From a virus, in IMG/VR virus record IMGVR_UViG_3300042922_001182, positions 124,001 to 188,000 of that record: 64,000 nucleotides of DNA; one strand, given 5' to 3'. Below, piece after piece: positions 24,969-33,055 of the stretch; within the stretch, counting starts at the first letter, position 1; every line of letters starts with the position of its first letter. The position numbers and the translations under genes are program-made. The notes below the pieces were generated by a model, which saw nothing but the letters and a program-made list of their open reading frames with translations, was not told the origin of the DNA and did not search any database.

Positions 24969-24973
24969 TAACA

Positions 24974-24984
24974 GGTAAAATGGA
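24974..24984 (+). promoter_or_regulatory. extended -10-like box GGTAAAATGG
   Basis: TAAAAT at 24976-24981 in the GGTAnAAT context shared with 20954, 32891 and 42519. It lies 33 bases before the TTG start at 25014. No convincing -35 box. Confidence 0.4.
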
Positions 24985-25013
24985 GAGCGAACCGAACTCA
25001 ACTAGGAGGTCCA

Positions 25014-25730
25014 TTGTTCGAGTCATTGGAGAAAATCGATAAGAAGCTCTTCTCCCCTTGCAAGTACCTGAACCTGGGGATCAGCGTCAACTTGGGGAGG
25101 ACCGGGAACAACAACGTGAGGCTGGACGGCGTGTACGTCAAGACCTACCCCACGAAGAAGTACTCGGACGTCAGCACGGTGCACGCCCTGAGCATCGAGA
25201 CCAGCGAGTTCTTGGTCCTGACCTACAGCCGGGACAAGGAGTTCGAACAGGTCTACCTCAGCTACCCGCACATGAAGCAGTTCGTCACGGCCATCCAGGG
25301 GATCAACGCCCTGGTCCAGTCGAACGGCACCGAGGATAACCCCCTCTTCGTCCTCGACGAGGACGAGAGGGTGTGCATGAACTCCGCCTACGACGGGGTC
25401 GTCTTCGACGTGAAGGGCCTGGCGCAGAGCAAGAGCATCAAGATAAGGCCGGAGGTTGTCGGCTCCCGCGACGGGGACTCCCCGGGGGCGGTCATGTACA
25501 TCAACAACCCCGCCTACGAGGTGGAGATCGACGAGCTGGCCCTGGAAGCCCTCTGCTACTTCGTCGAGAACTTCAACCTCTTCTACGCCTCCCAGATGCT
25601 GGTCAACTTCGCCGGTCTCGCCGTCATCGACGCGGGCGGCGGCACGATCAGCATGGAGACGCCCAGCATGGAGACGGTAACCGCGCCCAAGAGGCGCAGC
25701 AGCAACAAGAGCAAGGAGACTCAAGAGTAA
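25014..25730 (+). CDS. unknown 238-residue protein with TTG start
   Basis: TTG at 25014 is the only start well placed behind AGGAGG (about 25004-25009). The protein is mixed alpha/beta with an N-terminal region rich in aromatic and basic residues, a central acidic loop (VLDEDERV) and a basic Ser/Lys tail (PKRRSSNKSKE) that could bind nucleic acid. No family recognised. The stop TAA overlaps the ATG of the next gene (TAATG), so both are translationally coupled. Confidence 0.75.
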   Translation: MFESLEKIDKKLFSPCKYLNLGISVNLGRTGNNNVRLDGVYVKTYPTKKYSDVSTVHALSIETSEFLVLTYSRDKEFEQVYLSYPHMKQFVTAIQGINALVQSNGTEDNPLFVLDEDERVCMNSAYDGVVFDVKGLAQSKSIKIRPEVVGSRDGDSPGAVMYINNPAYEVEIDELALEALCYFVENFNLFYASQMLVNFAGLAVIDAGGGTISMETPSMETVTAPKRRSSNKSKETQE

Positions 25731-26353
25731 TGGTCAGTCTCGAAGAACAGTACGTTGAGATCGAGGGGTTCCTGGCAAAGGTGGCCCCGGAGGACGCCGA
25801 AGAGTACGTCGTCGGCGACGCGTACGACGACGGCGAGGGTACGCTGTACCTCTTCCTCGGTAGCTACGAGGAGAACTCCCGCGACGGCGAGCGCCCCGGC
25901 ATCTACGAGCACGAGGGGGAGCCCGTGTGCATCGAGTACCCGGAGGGCGAGCGCATCACTGCGGAGATGGCGGTCTCCATGACCATGAGCCACGGCGAGG
26001 CCGTGCTCAACACCGCCAAGAAGAACAAGGCCCTCAAGGGGGTGAGGCAGCCCAAGGCCGAGTCCACCCGCTACGAGGACAACTCGAACAGCGAGGAGAT
26101 CAGCCAGAGCAGCTTCCTCTACTACGAGCCCAAGGAGGACGACCCCCCGGTGATCGCCCTCCTGAAGGAGACCATCAACGCGGCCAGGATCACCTACAAG
26201 GACGTGTACCGCCACTTCAACAAGACCAAGGGGTACAACCTGATCTACGGCCTCCGCGAGAGGTCCAAGATCACCCTGGAGTCGATCGAGAACTGGGCCA
26301 TCGTGCTCGACGTCGAGTTGCGCTGCTCCTTCGTACAACGGGAAGAACAGTAA
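25730..26353 (+). CDS. unknown acidic 207-residue protein
   Basis: Starts at ATG 25730 overlapping the upstream stop; AAGGAGAC lies inside the upstream gene. N-terminal 85 residues are very acidic with Asp/Glu/Gly/Tyr runs. The C-terminal 70 residues (INAARITYKDVYRHFNKTKGYN...RSKITLESIENWAIVLDVEL) look like a helix-turn-helix of the lambda-repressor/XRE type, often a DNA-binding fold. It could be a transcription regulator, but this is a pattern judgement only. A long palindromic terminator follows. Confidence 0.7.
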   Translation: MVSLEEQYVEIEGFLAKVAPEDAEEYVVGDAYDDGEGTLYLFLGSYEENSRDGERPGIYEHEGEPVCIEYPEGERITAEMAVSMTMSHGEAVLNTAKKNKALKGVRQPKAESTRYEDNSNSEEISQSSFLYYEPKEDDPPVIALLKETINAARITYKDVYRHFNKTKGYNLIYGLRERSKITLESIENWAIVLDVELRCSFVQREEQ

Positions 26354-26360
26354 GAAACGT

Positions 26361-26402
26361 ATATGGACCAACGCGGAATTCCGCGTTGGTCCATATTTTT
26401 TG
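26361..26402. terminator. bidirectional terminator, 36-base perfect palindrome
   Basis: Bases 26361-26396 (centre GGAATTCC) are perfectly self-complementary and followed by T runs on the plus strand, with GTTTCTTAC on the minus side. They separate the convergent genes ending at 26353 (plus) and 26407 (minus). Confidence 0.9.
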
Positions 26403-26406
26403 TTGC

Positions 26407-27051
26407 TTAGCGGCCCAGAGCCAGGTTCACCAGGTCGGCCTTGGTGGCGGACTTGGGGAACTGGATCTCGTTGGCGGTCAACAGCTCCTTGAGCTGCTGG
26501 ACGGTCATGGCCTGGGCGTCCTCCTCGGTCAGCTCCTCGGCCTCTTCGCCGTCCTGCTGGTCCTGCTGGTCCTGCTGGTCCTGCTGGTCGCCGTCCTGCT
26601 GGTCGCCGTCCTGCTGGTCGCCGTCCTGCTGGTCGCCGTCCTGCTGGTCGCCGTCCTGCTGGTCCTGCTGGTCCTGCTGGTCCTGCTGGTCCTGCTGGTC
26701 CTGCTGGTCCTGCTGGTCCTGCTGGTCCTGCTGGTCCTGCTGGTCGCCGGTGGGCTCGGTGGGCGGCGGCGTGGGCACCACGGGCTCGGTGGGCGGCGGC
26801 GTGGGGACGACGCTCGGGACGAAGGGGGGAGTCAGGAGGGCGGGGTCCGTGGCCTGCTGGGCGACGGGCTCGACGATGGCGGGAGCCGCCTCCTCCTTGA
26901 CCTCGATCACGGTGAAGCCGAGGCGCTTCAACGTCTCGACCTGCTTGCGGGTCAGGGTGATCGGGGTGCGGATTGGCCCCCGGGTGCAGACGATGGGGAT
27001 GTACTTCGCGTTCGAAATGGTGACCTTGACGTTTTCGTTCTCGTTGCTCAT
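26407..27051 (-). CDS. QQD-repeat protein with C-terminal HeH/SAP-like domain
   Basis: 214 residues. Residues 1-60 form a small domain (VKVTISNAKYIPIV...RKQVETLKRLGFTVIEV); then a Pro/Thr linker with two PTPPPTEP copies; then about 70 residues of DQQ and DGDQQ repeats; then residues about 178-214, TVQQLKELLTANEIQFPKSATKADLVNLAL, a helix-extended-loop-helix (HeH/LEM/SAP-like) motif. Such ends occur in phage head-fibre and other virion proteins. It forms the 3' end of the minus-strand unit. Ribosome site AAGGAGAT lies in the stop region of the next gene upstream. Confidence 0.8.
   Translation of the reverse strand: MSNENENVKVTISNAKYIPIVCTRGPIRTPITLTRKQVETLKRLGFTVIEVKEEAAPAIVEPVAQQATDPALLTPPFVPSVVPTPPPTEPVVPTPPPTEPTGDQQDQQDQQDQQDQQDQQDQQDQQDQQDQQDGDQQDGDQQDGDQQDGDQQDGDQQDQQDQQDQQDGEEAEELTEEDAQAMTVQQLKELLTANEIQFPKSATKADLVNLALGR
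26550..26750 (-). repeat. tandem 9-bp and 15-bp repeats encoding QQD and DGDQQ
   Basis: About 200 bases made of the 9-mer CTGCTGGTC (plus strand) and the 15-mer CTGCTGGTCGCCGTC in arrays: 9-mers, five 15-mers, then 9-mers again. Slippage would change protein length without frameshift because both units are multiples of three. Confidence 0.9.
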
Positions 27052-27053
27052 GG

Positions 27054-27218
27054 TTAGTTATCTCCTTGGTTGATGGGAGTCAGGGTCTCGACCTCAGCGA
27101 ACCTGTCGATGGTATCCGCGAGGATGCTCGACATGGGGTCGAGGAGGTCCCTCTGGCTCTTCCTGTCCTCTTCCTGCTCCTCAAGCGAGGAGATGTTCTG
27201 TTCCAGTTCGTTCAGCAA
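27054..27218 (-). CDS. 54-residue coiled-coil peptide, TTG start
   Basis: TTG at 27216-27218 lies 7 bases behind AAAGGAG; no ATG or GTG is available. The peptide (MLNELEQNISSLEEQEEDRK...) is an acidic coiled coil followed by a short amphipathic C-terminus. It sits between two minus-strand genes with 27 and 2 base gaps, so it is part of their operon. Function unknown; perhaps an assembly chaperone or adaptor. Confidence 0.6.
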   Translation of the reverse strand: MLNELEQNISSLEEQEEDRKSQRDLLDPMSSILADTIDRFAEVETLTPINQGDN

Positions 27219-27244
27219 TTGCCGCTCCTTTCTCTCTCCGTCTA

Positions 27245-28447
27245 TTATTTTGTTGTTGAGAGAACGGTCTCCCTGCACTTCCGAAGCGCGTAGATCGCGC
27301 AGGGAACCAGCGTGAAGGCCGTGGCATCGGCCAGCATGAACGCCGAGTCGATCCTGTCCAACAGGGCCTCCGAAGGGGTGTTGACCCCCGAGATGTACCC
27401 CGCGATCAGGTCCACGATTGGCCCCCACATGGGGTCGTCGGACTGCGCCTGGACGCCCTGCACCACGGATAGGAGGTCCGCGTGGATCGGATCGCCATCG
27501 TCGGCGTACACCGGGAGGTGGAACGGCTCCCAGTGACCACTGAACGGGAGGTCGTCCCCGGAGAGGGCGAAGACCCCGTCGTAGCGGTCCTTGGAGAGGA
27601 CCTCCGGCTTCCTGGTCCTAACGGCGTGGAAAACCGTCCCGATGTACTGGCTGATGGCGGCCAGGTTCCACTCCAGGCTGTCCTCGACCACCACGGAAGA
27701 GAGGACGGTCCCCGGGACGTAGAGGGTGTTGGTCTCCTGGATGAAGCGCACGACCATCTGATCGTAGATCAGCTTGCCCTCGCTCCTGACGGACACGATG
27801 CTACCGAACAGCTTGTTGCGGAAGCTATCGATGTAGAAGGAGGTGAGGCCGTCGGCCAGCTCCTTCATGTACTCCGCGAGGAGGAGGCCGCTCCTCTGGA
27901 CGACGAGGGGCTTGTCGTCCACTCCCCCGGTGTTGGCCGACACCACGAGGTCCCTCTCCACCTGCTCCTCGATGAGCGGGACGCTCTCCCTGGAGAGGAA
28001 GAACTCGATCCGGTAGAACTTCTTACCGTGGATGGTGTCGGGCGTGACTCCTTTGACCCTCATGAGATAGGTTGTCCCGGAGAAGGTCATCGAGAAGTAA
28101 TCGTCCACCAAGGGGCGGATGACGTCCGGGATGACGACCGCGTCCCCGCTGTAGTCGGTCGAGAGGCCGAACTGGTCGGACTCCACCGCCGCCTGAAGGG
28201 CCTGGAGGTCGTACAGCGCCAGGCCGTCCACGCGGTCGTAACGCAACGGGGACTCCGCACCGACCGTCTGGGTGACCGCATCCAGGATTACGTCCTCGGT
28301 AGAGGCCAGCCTGTTGCGGCTGTAGTAGGTCACGTAGACCGGGGTTCCCTCGAACATGGTCGAGTACTTCGAGACTACCTTGTCGCGGTACTCCTCGATG
28401 TTCTTGACGAGCAGGTCCCTGCTAGCGACACGGGTGATCCTTGCCAT
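27245..28447 (-). CDS. unknown 400-residue protein, probably structural
   Basis: Starts at ATG 28447 (MARITRVASRDLL) with GGAGGG before it. A mixed alpha/beta protein with many aromatic and Val-rich strands (TPVYVTYYSRNR; TTYLMRVKGVTP) and a C-terminal helical part. No catalytic motif. Large, beta-rich and located between RNAP beta and the QQD-repeat protein, it could be a virion component such as a neck or connector protein, but no homology is recognised. Confidence 0.75.
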   Translation of the reverse strand: MARITRVASRDLLVKNIEEYRDKVVSKYSTMFEGTPVYVTYYSRNRLASTEDVILDAVTQTVGAESPLRYDRVDGLALYDLQALQAAVESDQFGLSTDYSGDAVVIPDVIRPLVDDYFSMTFSGTTYLMRVKGVTPDTIHGKKFYRIEFFLSRESVPLIEEQVERDLVVSANTGGVDDKPLVVQRSGLLLAEYMKELADGLTSFYIDSFRNKLFGSIVSVRSEGKLIYDQMVVRFIQETNTLYVPGTVLSSVVVEDSLEWNLAAISQYIGTVFHAVRTRKPEVLSKDRYDGVFALSGDDLPFSGHWEPFHLPVYADDGDPIHADLLSVVQGVQAQSDDPMWGPIVDLIAGYISGVNTPSEALLDRIDSAFMLADATAFTLVPCAIYALRKCRETVLSTTK

Positions 28448-28465
28448 GTTTCCCTCCAATGTGGA

Positions 28466-28489
28466 GGGGAGGGCGGTTAGGCCCTCCCC
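28466..28489 (-). terminator. hairpin after RNAP beta
   Basis: GGGGAGGGC (28466-28474) pairs with GCCCTCCCC (28481-28489) between the beta stop and the next start. Without a U run it is probably an attenuating or processing hairpin within the operon. Confidence 0.5.
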
Positions 28490-28495
28490 CTGGCT

Positions 28496-31400
28496 CTAGC
28501 CGTTGAGGTAATCCTCAACGACCTTCCTTTTCAGCTCGACCAATATCTTGTTAAGGAAGAGCTTGTTGTACACATCCGTCGTCATACGCGAGACGATGGA
28601 GAGCGGTGATACGACCGCGTCGACCGATAGGTCGGGTCTGCCCTCCGAGTAGGGCTCCTGGCCGTTCGGAGTCACCTCCGCCACGATGGTCTTGAGGGCC
28701 GTGTCGAACGTGATCTTATCGCCCACGCCGAGCTTGTCCTTGTACCGCACGTAGAACTCGATCAGCACGCCGTCGAAGTCCACGCCGCCCACCTTGGCCT
28801 CCGGGGGGAGCTTCTGGACGGGCACCGGGGAGATGGCGCTCGGGGTCTGCGTATCCGTCCTGACCTTCTTGATCTTGCCCTGCCTCGTGCTGACTGAGGC
28901 GATGTAGCCCTTCACCAGCTTCTGCAGGGAGGGCGAGAGCTCCTCCAGGTCGCGGTTGTAGTAGACCTTGATGTCCACGATGTCGCCGGTGTACTTCGAG
29001 GCGATCGTGTTCTTGCCCAGCTCGTCCAGGATCTCCTCGAACTCTTCGCCGATCTTGCCGAGGAGGGCGTTGACCTCCTTGTCGTCGAACGACGTGTCGA
29101 ACTGGATGAGGGCCTCGCCGGTCTTGACCTTCTGGCCCTTCTTGGCCACCTTGAGCACGTTCGAGTTGGGGCCGATGGGCACGGCCTTCCTCATGGTGAT
29201 CATGGAGGACATGTCCTCCCGGAGGGCCATCGTCACCAGGGACGAGTCCTCGTAGGTGAACCAGCCGCTCGTGATCGCCACCCTGGTCAGCCTACCGCTG
29301 GTCAGGATGTGGTCGCCAGCGTCGTCGGGGGTGAAGTACTGGGGGTTGGCCGCGAGGACCTGGCCCTTGGTGAACTTCGCGCCCTTCTTCAGGTCGGTCT
29401 TCTTGCTGTTGGAGATGTAGAAGCCACCGGCGCTGTTCTTGGCGACGCTCTCCGAGAGGTCCACGACATCCTTCACGCCATCCTTGTAGCGGATGACCAT
29501 GATCTCGTTCTTCTCGTCGATCTCCTCCACGACGCCGTCCGCCGCAGCCTTGAACGCGAAGTCGGAGCCGACGATGTGCGCCAGGGCCTTCTCCATGCCG
29601 TTGCCGATCAGCGGCCGGTGCTGCTTGGTGATCGGGATGATGTGCTTGGACTGGGTCACCTGCATGCCGATACGCGGGGGATCGGCGTGCTGGCTGGTGA
29701 AGGGGGATAGCGCCTCCGAGGGGGAGAGCATGCCCATGGCGCTGATGGTCTCCGGGCTCATCGAGGCCAGGAAGCCACGGTTGTTCATGATCTTGGGGTT
29801 GAAGGTGAGCTGCCTCACCACGCCGACCGAGGCGCTGTCCGGGGTGTTCAGCGCAAGCAGGCCGATCATGGACTTGTCGTAGGCCCTCATCTCCCGGCTG
29901 TAGGCGTTGTCGTCGTTGATGCCGTTGGGGCCCTTGGCCGAGATCGAGCCCATCTTCTCGGCCTCAAGGACCGGGCTGAGGATCGAGTACTCGTCCAGGT
30001 TGGGGGTCTCCAGGAGGTTGCGGATGACCTCCTCCCTCGGGGCGGTGATCTTCACGGGCCTCCCGGCTCGGCTACTGTCCCTGTAGGCCTTGTAGGCCTT
30101 CGAGAAGGACTCGTAGACCAGGGAGGCGATGATCTCGCCGCCACGAACGCGGTAGTTGGTGACGTCGTTGGGCCTGGTGTGGCCGGAGGTCTCCAGCATC
30201 GTGTTGCAGTGGAGCAGCAGGCCGAGGAAGTCGTCCGGCAGCTTCATCTCGTCGAGGATGTCCCTGGTGATGGGGTCGATGAGGAGGGACGCCGTGTTCA
30301 GGATGCCCTTGGCGACGGCCCTGGACCCGGTCATGCCCTCCAGAGCCTCGACGTAGGCCTCGGGCTTCTCGAAGTCCTCGAAGGGGCGGTTAGCCGAGAA
30401 GGAGTTGAGGCCGTTGAGGAGCAGGGTGTAGCGGATGGGGTGCGCCGGGTAGTACAGGTAGCCGTCCTCGAACCTGACGACGTTCAGCCTGCGCTTCTCG
30501 TCGGGGCTCAGGTTGCGCCTGGTGGGGCTGAACTCGTAGTCGACCTTGTAGCGGTCGAGGACCGACTTGAGTCCGTACCGTAGGCCAAGCACCACGATCA
30601 GGGGTATGCGACGGCCGACAATGGTGACTCGGCTGTAGGCGTAGCTGGTACCGGCCGTCTGGGAGTAGACGGAGGCGACGACCTTGGGGTCGATGATCGC
30701 CAGCTCGTCCACCAGCATCGAGGAGATGCTGTCGGCGTAGTGGGCGCTGTGGCTGTCGTTCTTCCTGTAGACTCGCTTGAGGACTACGCCGCTCTCCCTG
30801 AGTACGGTGAAGAACACCTTCTCCGTCTTCGAGTAGCCGATGACGAACTCGTCCCAGTCCTCCAGGTTGAGGGACTGACCCGTGATGGACTCGACCTCCT
30901 TCTGGATGGCGTTGCGGTCGAAGGAGATCTTGATCTTATCGGTCTCGATCTCCATGAGGTCCTTGGAGAGCTCGTCGAACTCCACGCTGCTGGTGAGGCC
31001 ACGGTTGGAGACGCGGTTGTCCCCGAACTTGACCTTGAGCTTCCGCCCCAGGTCCTTGGCGTCGTCGGACTGGAGGTACTTCCGAAGCTGCACGGCGTGA
31101 CGGCTGGTCTTCTGGCCCTGGCGGGTGACGAAGAGGCGGTTGTAGTTGGTGGTCACCTTGACCTCGCCCTCGCCCACCTTGACGACGGGGAGGGGGATGA
31201 GCTGCTTCACGATCTGCTTCTTGCTTCCGTTGATGTGGACGAAGTTGCCGTCGATCACCTTCGGGACGTCGACCTTGAAGGTGTGCTTGGAGTTCTTGGA
31301 GTCGACGATCTCGAAGGTCAGCGTCTCCTTGATGGTCATCTCGTCGCTGGTGTCCTCCCTGTCGATCTTCTGGACGAAGACCGGCAGCTCCGGGTCCCCG

Positions 31401-32647
31401 GAGAAGGAGCTGCCGATGGCCGCCAGGTCCTTGTCGTACTGGAGCTTGTGGTAGCTCCTGTCGAAGTCCTTCAGCTTGGAGATCTTCGCGCTCTTGTTTA
31501 GAGTGGTGATCGGGATCTCCTCGACCTCGACCGCCTTGGAGCGGAAGTCCGACAGGATGTCGGAGAGCTTCAGGTTGCCGACCTTGGTGTCACCCTGCTT
31601 CAGCCTGAGCTGCTCGGTCTTACCGGCCTCCAGCTCCGCCTTCTTGGCCGAGGCAGAGTCCTCGGCGACCTTTGCAAGGTACTTGAGGAACTCCTCGTCA
31701 CCGTCCAGCTCCTCGGTGACCCTCTCCTCGGTGGCGCCGTCCCCCGCCTTCTCGGCGGCGTCCTCCACCATGTCGCGGATGCGGTCGGCGCTGTCGAGCT
31801 CTTCGCCGGTGAGGGCGTGGACCTTGGGGGTGAGGTTCAGGGCAGAGAGGATGCGGTCCGCGACCGCAGAGGCCACCGTCTTCGCGACCGTGGGGGCTGC
31901 CGCCCCAGTGGCGACGTCCAGGGCGGCCTCCCTCTCCTCGACGCCCATCTTGGCGTTCGGGTCGGAAGACTTGACGAACGAGGAGAGCTTGGAGGACAGC
32001 CTGGCGAGGTCCAGACCTTCGCCCGTCTCGAACAGGAAGAAGTCGCCCCTGGCGGGGCTGTACATGACGACCTTCATCCCCCGGAGCCTGTCCTGGAGGA
32101 ACTTCCCTCGGCACGCAACGAAGATGGCCTGCATGGCGCTACTGACCTCGTTGAGCTCCAGGGCCTTCTCGGCCCCAGCGGGGAAGTCGCAGTTGACCAC
32201 CAGGATGCGGTTCGACGCGTCGTACCTGGAGGCGATCTCCTCGATCAGGTCGAACAGGGCCGACGCCTTCGCCTTGACTGGGAGCCTCACCCGGTCGAAG
32301 AAGGTGTCCAGCTCGGCGTCCGTCGAGTAGACCAGGTTCAGGCCGCCGTAGGAACCGGTTGTCTGCATGGTCCTGACGGCCCCCGCCCTCTCCTTCAGCT
32401 CCTTGTAGTACGCCTGCTGGTTGACGCGCTTCCTGACCTCGGCGACGCCACCGGCCTTGATGCGGACCTCCCTGGGGTGGAAGACGCTCCGGAGGGCCCC
32501 CGGCTCGAACAGCCCGGACGTCACCAAGGCCCCTGCCTCGATGCCAAGGGGGATAACCATGTTGCCAGAACGCTTATCTTTCGTTGTGAATGACAGAGCG
32601 GCTCCAACGTAAGTCCGGAGCGGCACTACCTTATCAAGCTTAATCAA
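28496..32647 (-). CDS. RNA polymerase beta subunit, undivided, with N-terminal extension
   Basis: 1383 residues from a TTG start (32645-32647) with AGGAGG 9 bases before it. Residues from about 385 match beta-type polymerase: an INGSKK-like block around 470, then IGMQVTQ...PITKQHRPLIGNGMEKAL (about 990-1020; bacterial GMQRQAVP...PLVGTGMERAV), GVVEEIDEKNEI, and a C-terminal KVGGVDFDG...KLGVGDKITF (about 1305-1312), the beta VGDK block. The following HGNKG-type motif is not recognisable. Residues 1-385 are helical, Ala/Glu-rich and unlike beta. In phiKZ and AR9 relatives beta is split; here it is one chain. With the split beta' it would form the phage polymerase. Confidence 0.92.
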   Translation of the reverse strand: MIKLDKVVPLRTYVGAALSFTTKDKRSGNMVIPLGIEAGALVTSGLFEPGALRSVFHPREVRIKAGGVAEVRKRVNQQAYYKELKERAGAVRTMQTTGSYGGLNLVYSTDAELDTFFDRVRLPVKAKASALFDLIEEIASRYDASNRILVVNCDFPAGAEKALELNEVSSAMQAIFVACRGKFLQDRLRGMKVVMYSPARGDFFLFETGEGLDLARLSSKLSSFVKSSDPNAKMGVEEREAALDVATGAAAPTVAKTVASAVADRILSALNLTPKVHALTGEELDSADRIRDMVEDAAEKAGDGATEERVTEELDGDEEFLKYLAKVAEDSASAKKAELEAGKTEQLRLKQGDTKVGNLKLSDILSDFRSKAVEVEEIPITTLNKSAKISKLKDFDRSYHKLQYDKDLAAIGSSFSGDPELPVFVQKIDREDTSDEMTIKETLTFEIVDSKNSKHTFKVDVPKVIDGNFVHINGSKKQIVKQLIPLPVVKVGEGEVKVTTNYNRLFVTRQGQKTSRHAVQLRKYLQSDDAKDLGRKLKVKFGDNRVSNRGLTSSVEFDELSKDLMEIETDKIKISFDRNAIQKEVESITGQSLNLEDWDEFVIGYSKTEKVFFTVLRESGVVLKRVYRKNDSHSAHYADSISSMLVDELAIIDPKVVASVYSQTAGTSYAYSRVTIVGRRIPLIVVLGLRYGLKSVLDRYKVDYEFSPTRRNLSPDEKRRLNVVRFEDGYLYYPAHPIRYTLLLNGLNSFSANRPFEDFEKPEAYVEALEGMTGSRAVAKGILNTASLLIDPITRDILDEMKLPDDFLGLLLHCNTMLETSGHTRPNDVTNYRVRGGEIIASLVYESFSKAYKAYRDSSRAGRPVKITAPREEVIRNLLETPNLDEYSILSPVLEAEKMGSISAKGPNGINDDNAYSREMRAYDKSMIGLLALNTPDSASVGVVRQLTFNPKIMNNRGFLASMSPETISAMGMLSPSEALSPFTSQHADPPRIGMQVTQSKHIIPITKQHRPLIGNGMEKALAHIVGSDFAFKAAADGVVEEIDEKNEIMVIRYKDGVKDVVDLSESVAKNSAGGFYISNSKKTDLKKGAKFTKGQVLAANPQYFTPDDAGDHILTSGRLTRVAITSGWFTYEDSSLVTMALREDMSSMITMRKAVPIGPNSNVLKVAKKGQKVKTGEALIQFDTSFDDKEVNALLGKIGEEFEEILDELGKNTIASKYTGDIVDIKVYYNRDLEELSPSLQKLVKGYIASVSTRQGKIKKVRTDTQTPSAISPVPVQKLPPEAKVGGVDFDGVLIEFYVRYKDKLGVGDKITFDTALKTIVAEVTPNGQEPYSEGRPDLSVDAVVSPLSIVSRMTTDVYNKLFLNKILVELKRKVVEDYLNG

Positions 32648-32778
32648 TTATCGGTCCTCCTGATTGAGTGGCCTTTTCGCATATGGGTTTGTTCATCCTG
32701 AGGTCTCCCAGCCCGAGGCGGGGCCATCCCAGCAGCCCGTCCCCCGGGGCCATGCGGGGCGTGCAACCCCCGGCCCCT

Positions 32779-32786
32779 ATAATATA
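32779..32786 (-). promoter_or_regulatory. AT-rich promoter-like box TATATTAT for RNAP beta
   Basis: On the minus strand CCTTATATTATAGGGG, 132 bases before the TTG start of RNAP beta. Perfect match to the inferred box, in a long intergenic region. Confidence 0.6.
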
Positions 32787-32846
32787 AGGAATGGGGGCCG
32801 GAGCAACCTAGCCTTAAGGGATAAAACACCACGCAAAAATCAAACA

Positions 32847-32854
32847 CATATTAT
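32847..32854 (+). promoter_or_regulatory. AT-rich promoter-like box CATATTAT
   Basis: Context AAACACATATTATGATGG, 200 bases before the ATG of the Pro/Ala/Lys protein at 33056. Confidence 0.55.
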
Positions 32855-32890
32855 GATGGCGAGTTCAAGGTTTCAAACTTCGAGCTCCAG

Positions 32891-32916
32891 GGTATAATGG
32901 TGCTGAGGGCTAGCAC
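32891..32916 (+). promoter_or_regulatory. extended -10 box GGTATAATGG with 5' hairpin
   Basis: TATAAT at 32893-32898, with TTTCAA at 32871-32876 as a possible -35 (16-base spacer). A hairpin GTGCT/AGCAC (32900-32904, 32912-32916) follows at once, as at 20956 and 42521. The region 32648-33055 holds no convincing gene; it is the divergent control region of RNAP beta and the 33056 gene. Confidence 0.55.
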
Positions 32917-33055
32917 ATAACGCACCAATGATAACTACCACATAGAGTTTAGGCGTTTAATGAGCAGCCCAACATCCCACTAACCCCGGAAGCGAGAAAG
33001 CGAACCGGGACTGGTTACACGCGTGTTAAGACCAAATAGAAAGAGGAACGAAACC

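Noticed and set aside
26550-26750. CRISPR-like array
   Set aside because: Units are 9 and 15 bases, contiguous and in coding frame; there are no spacers.
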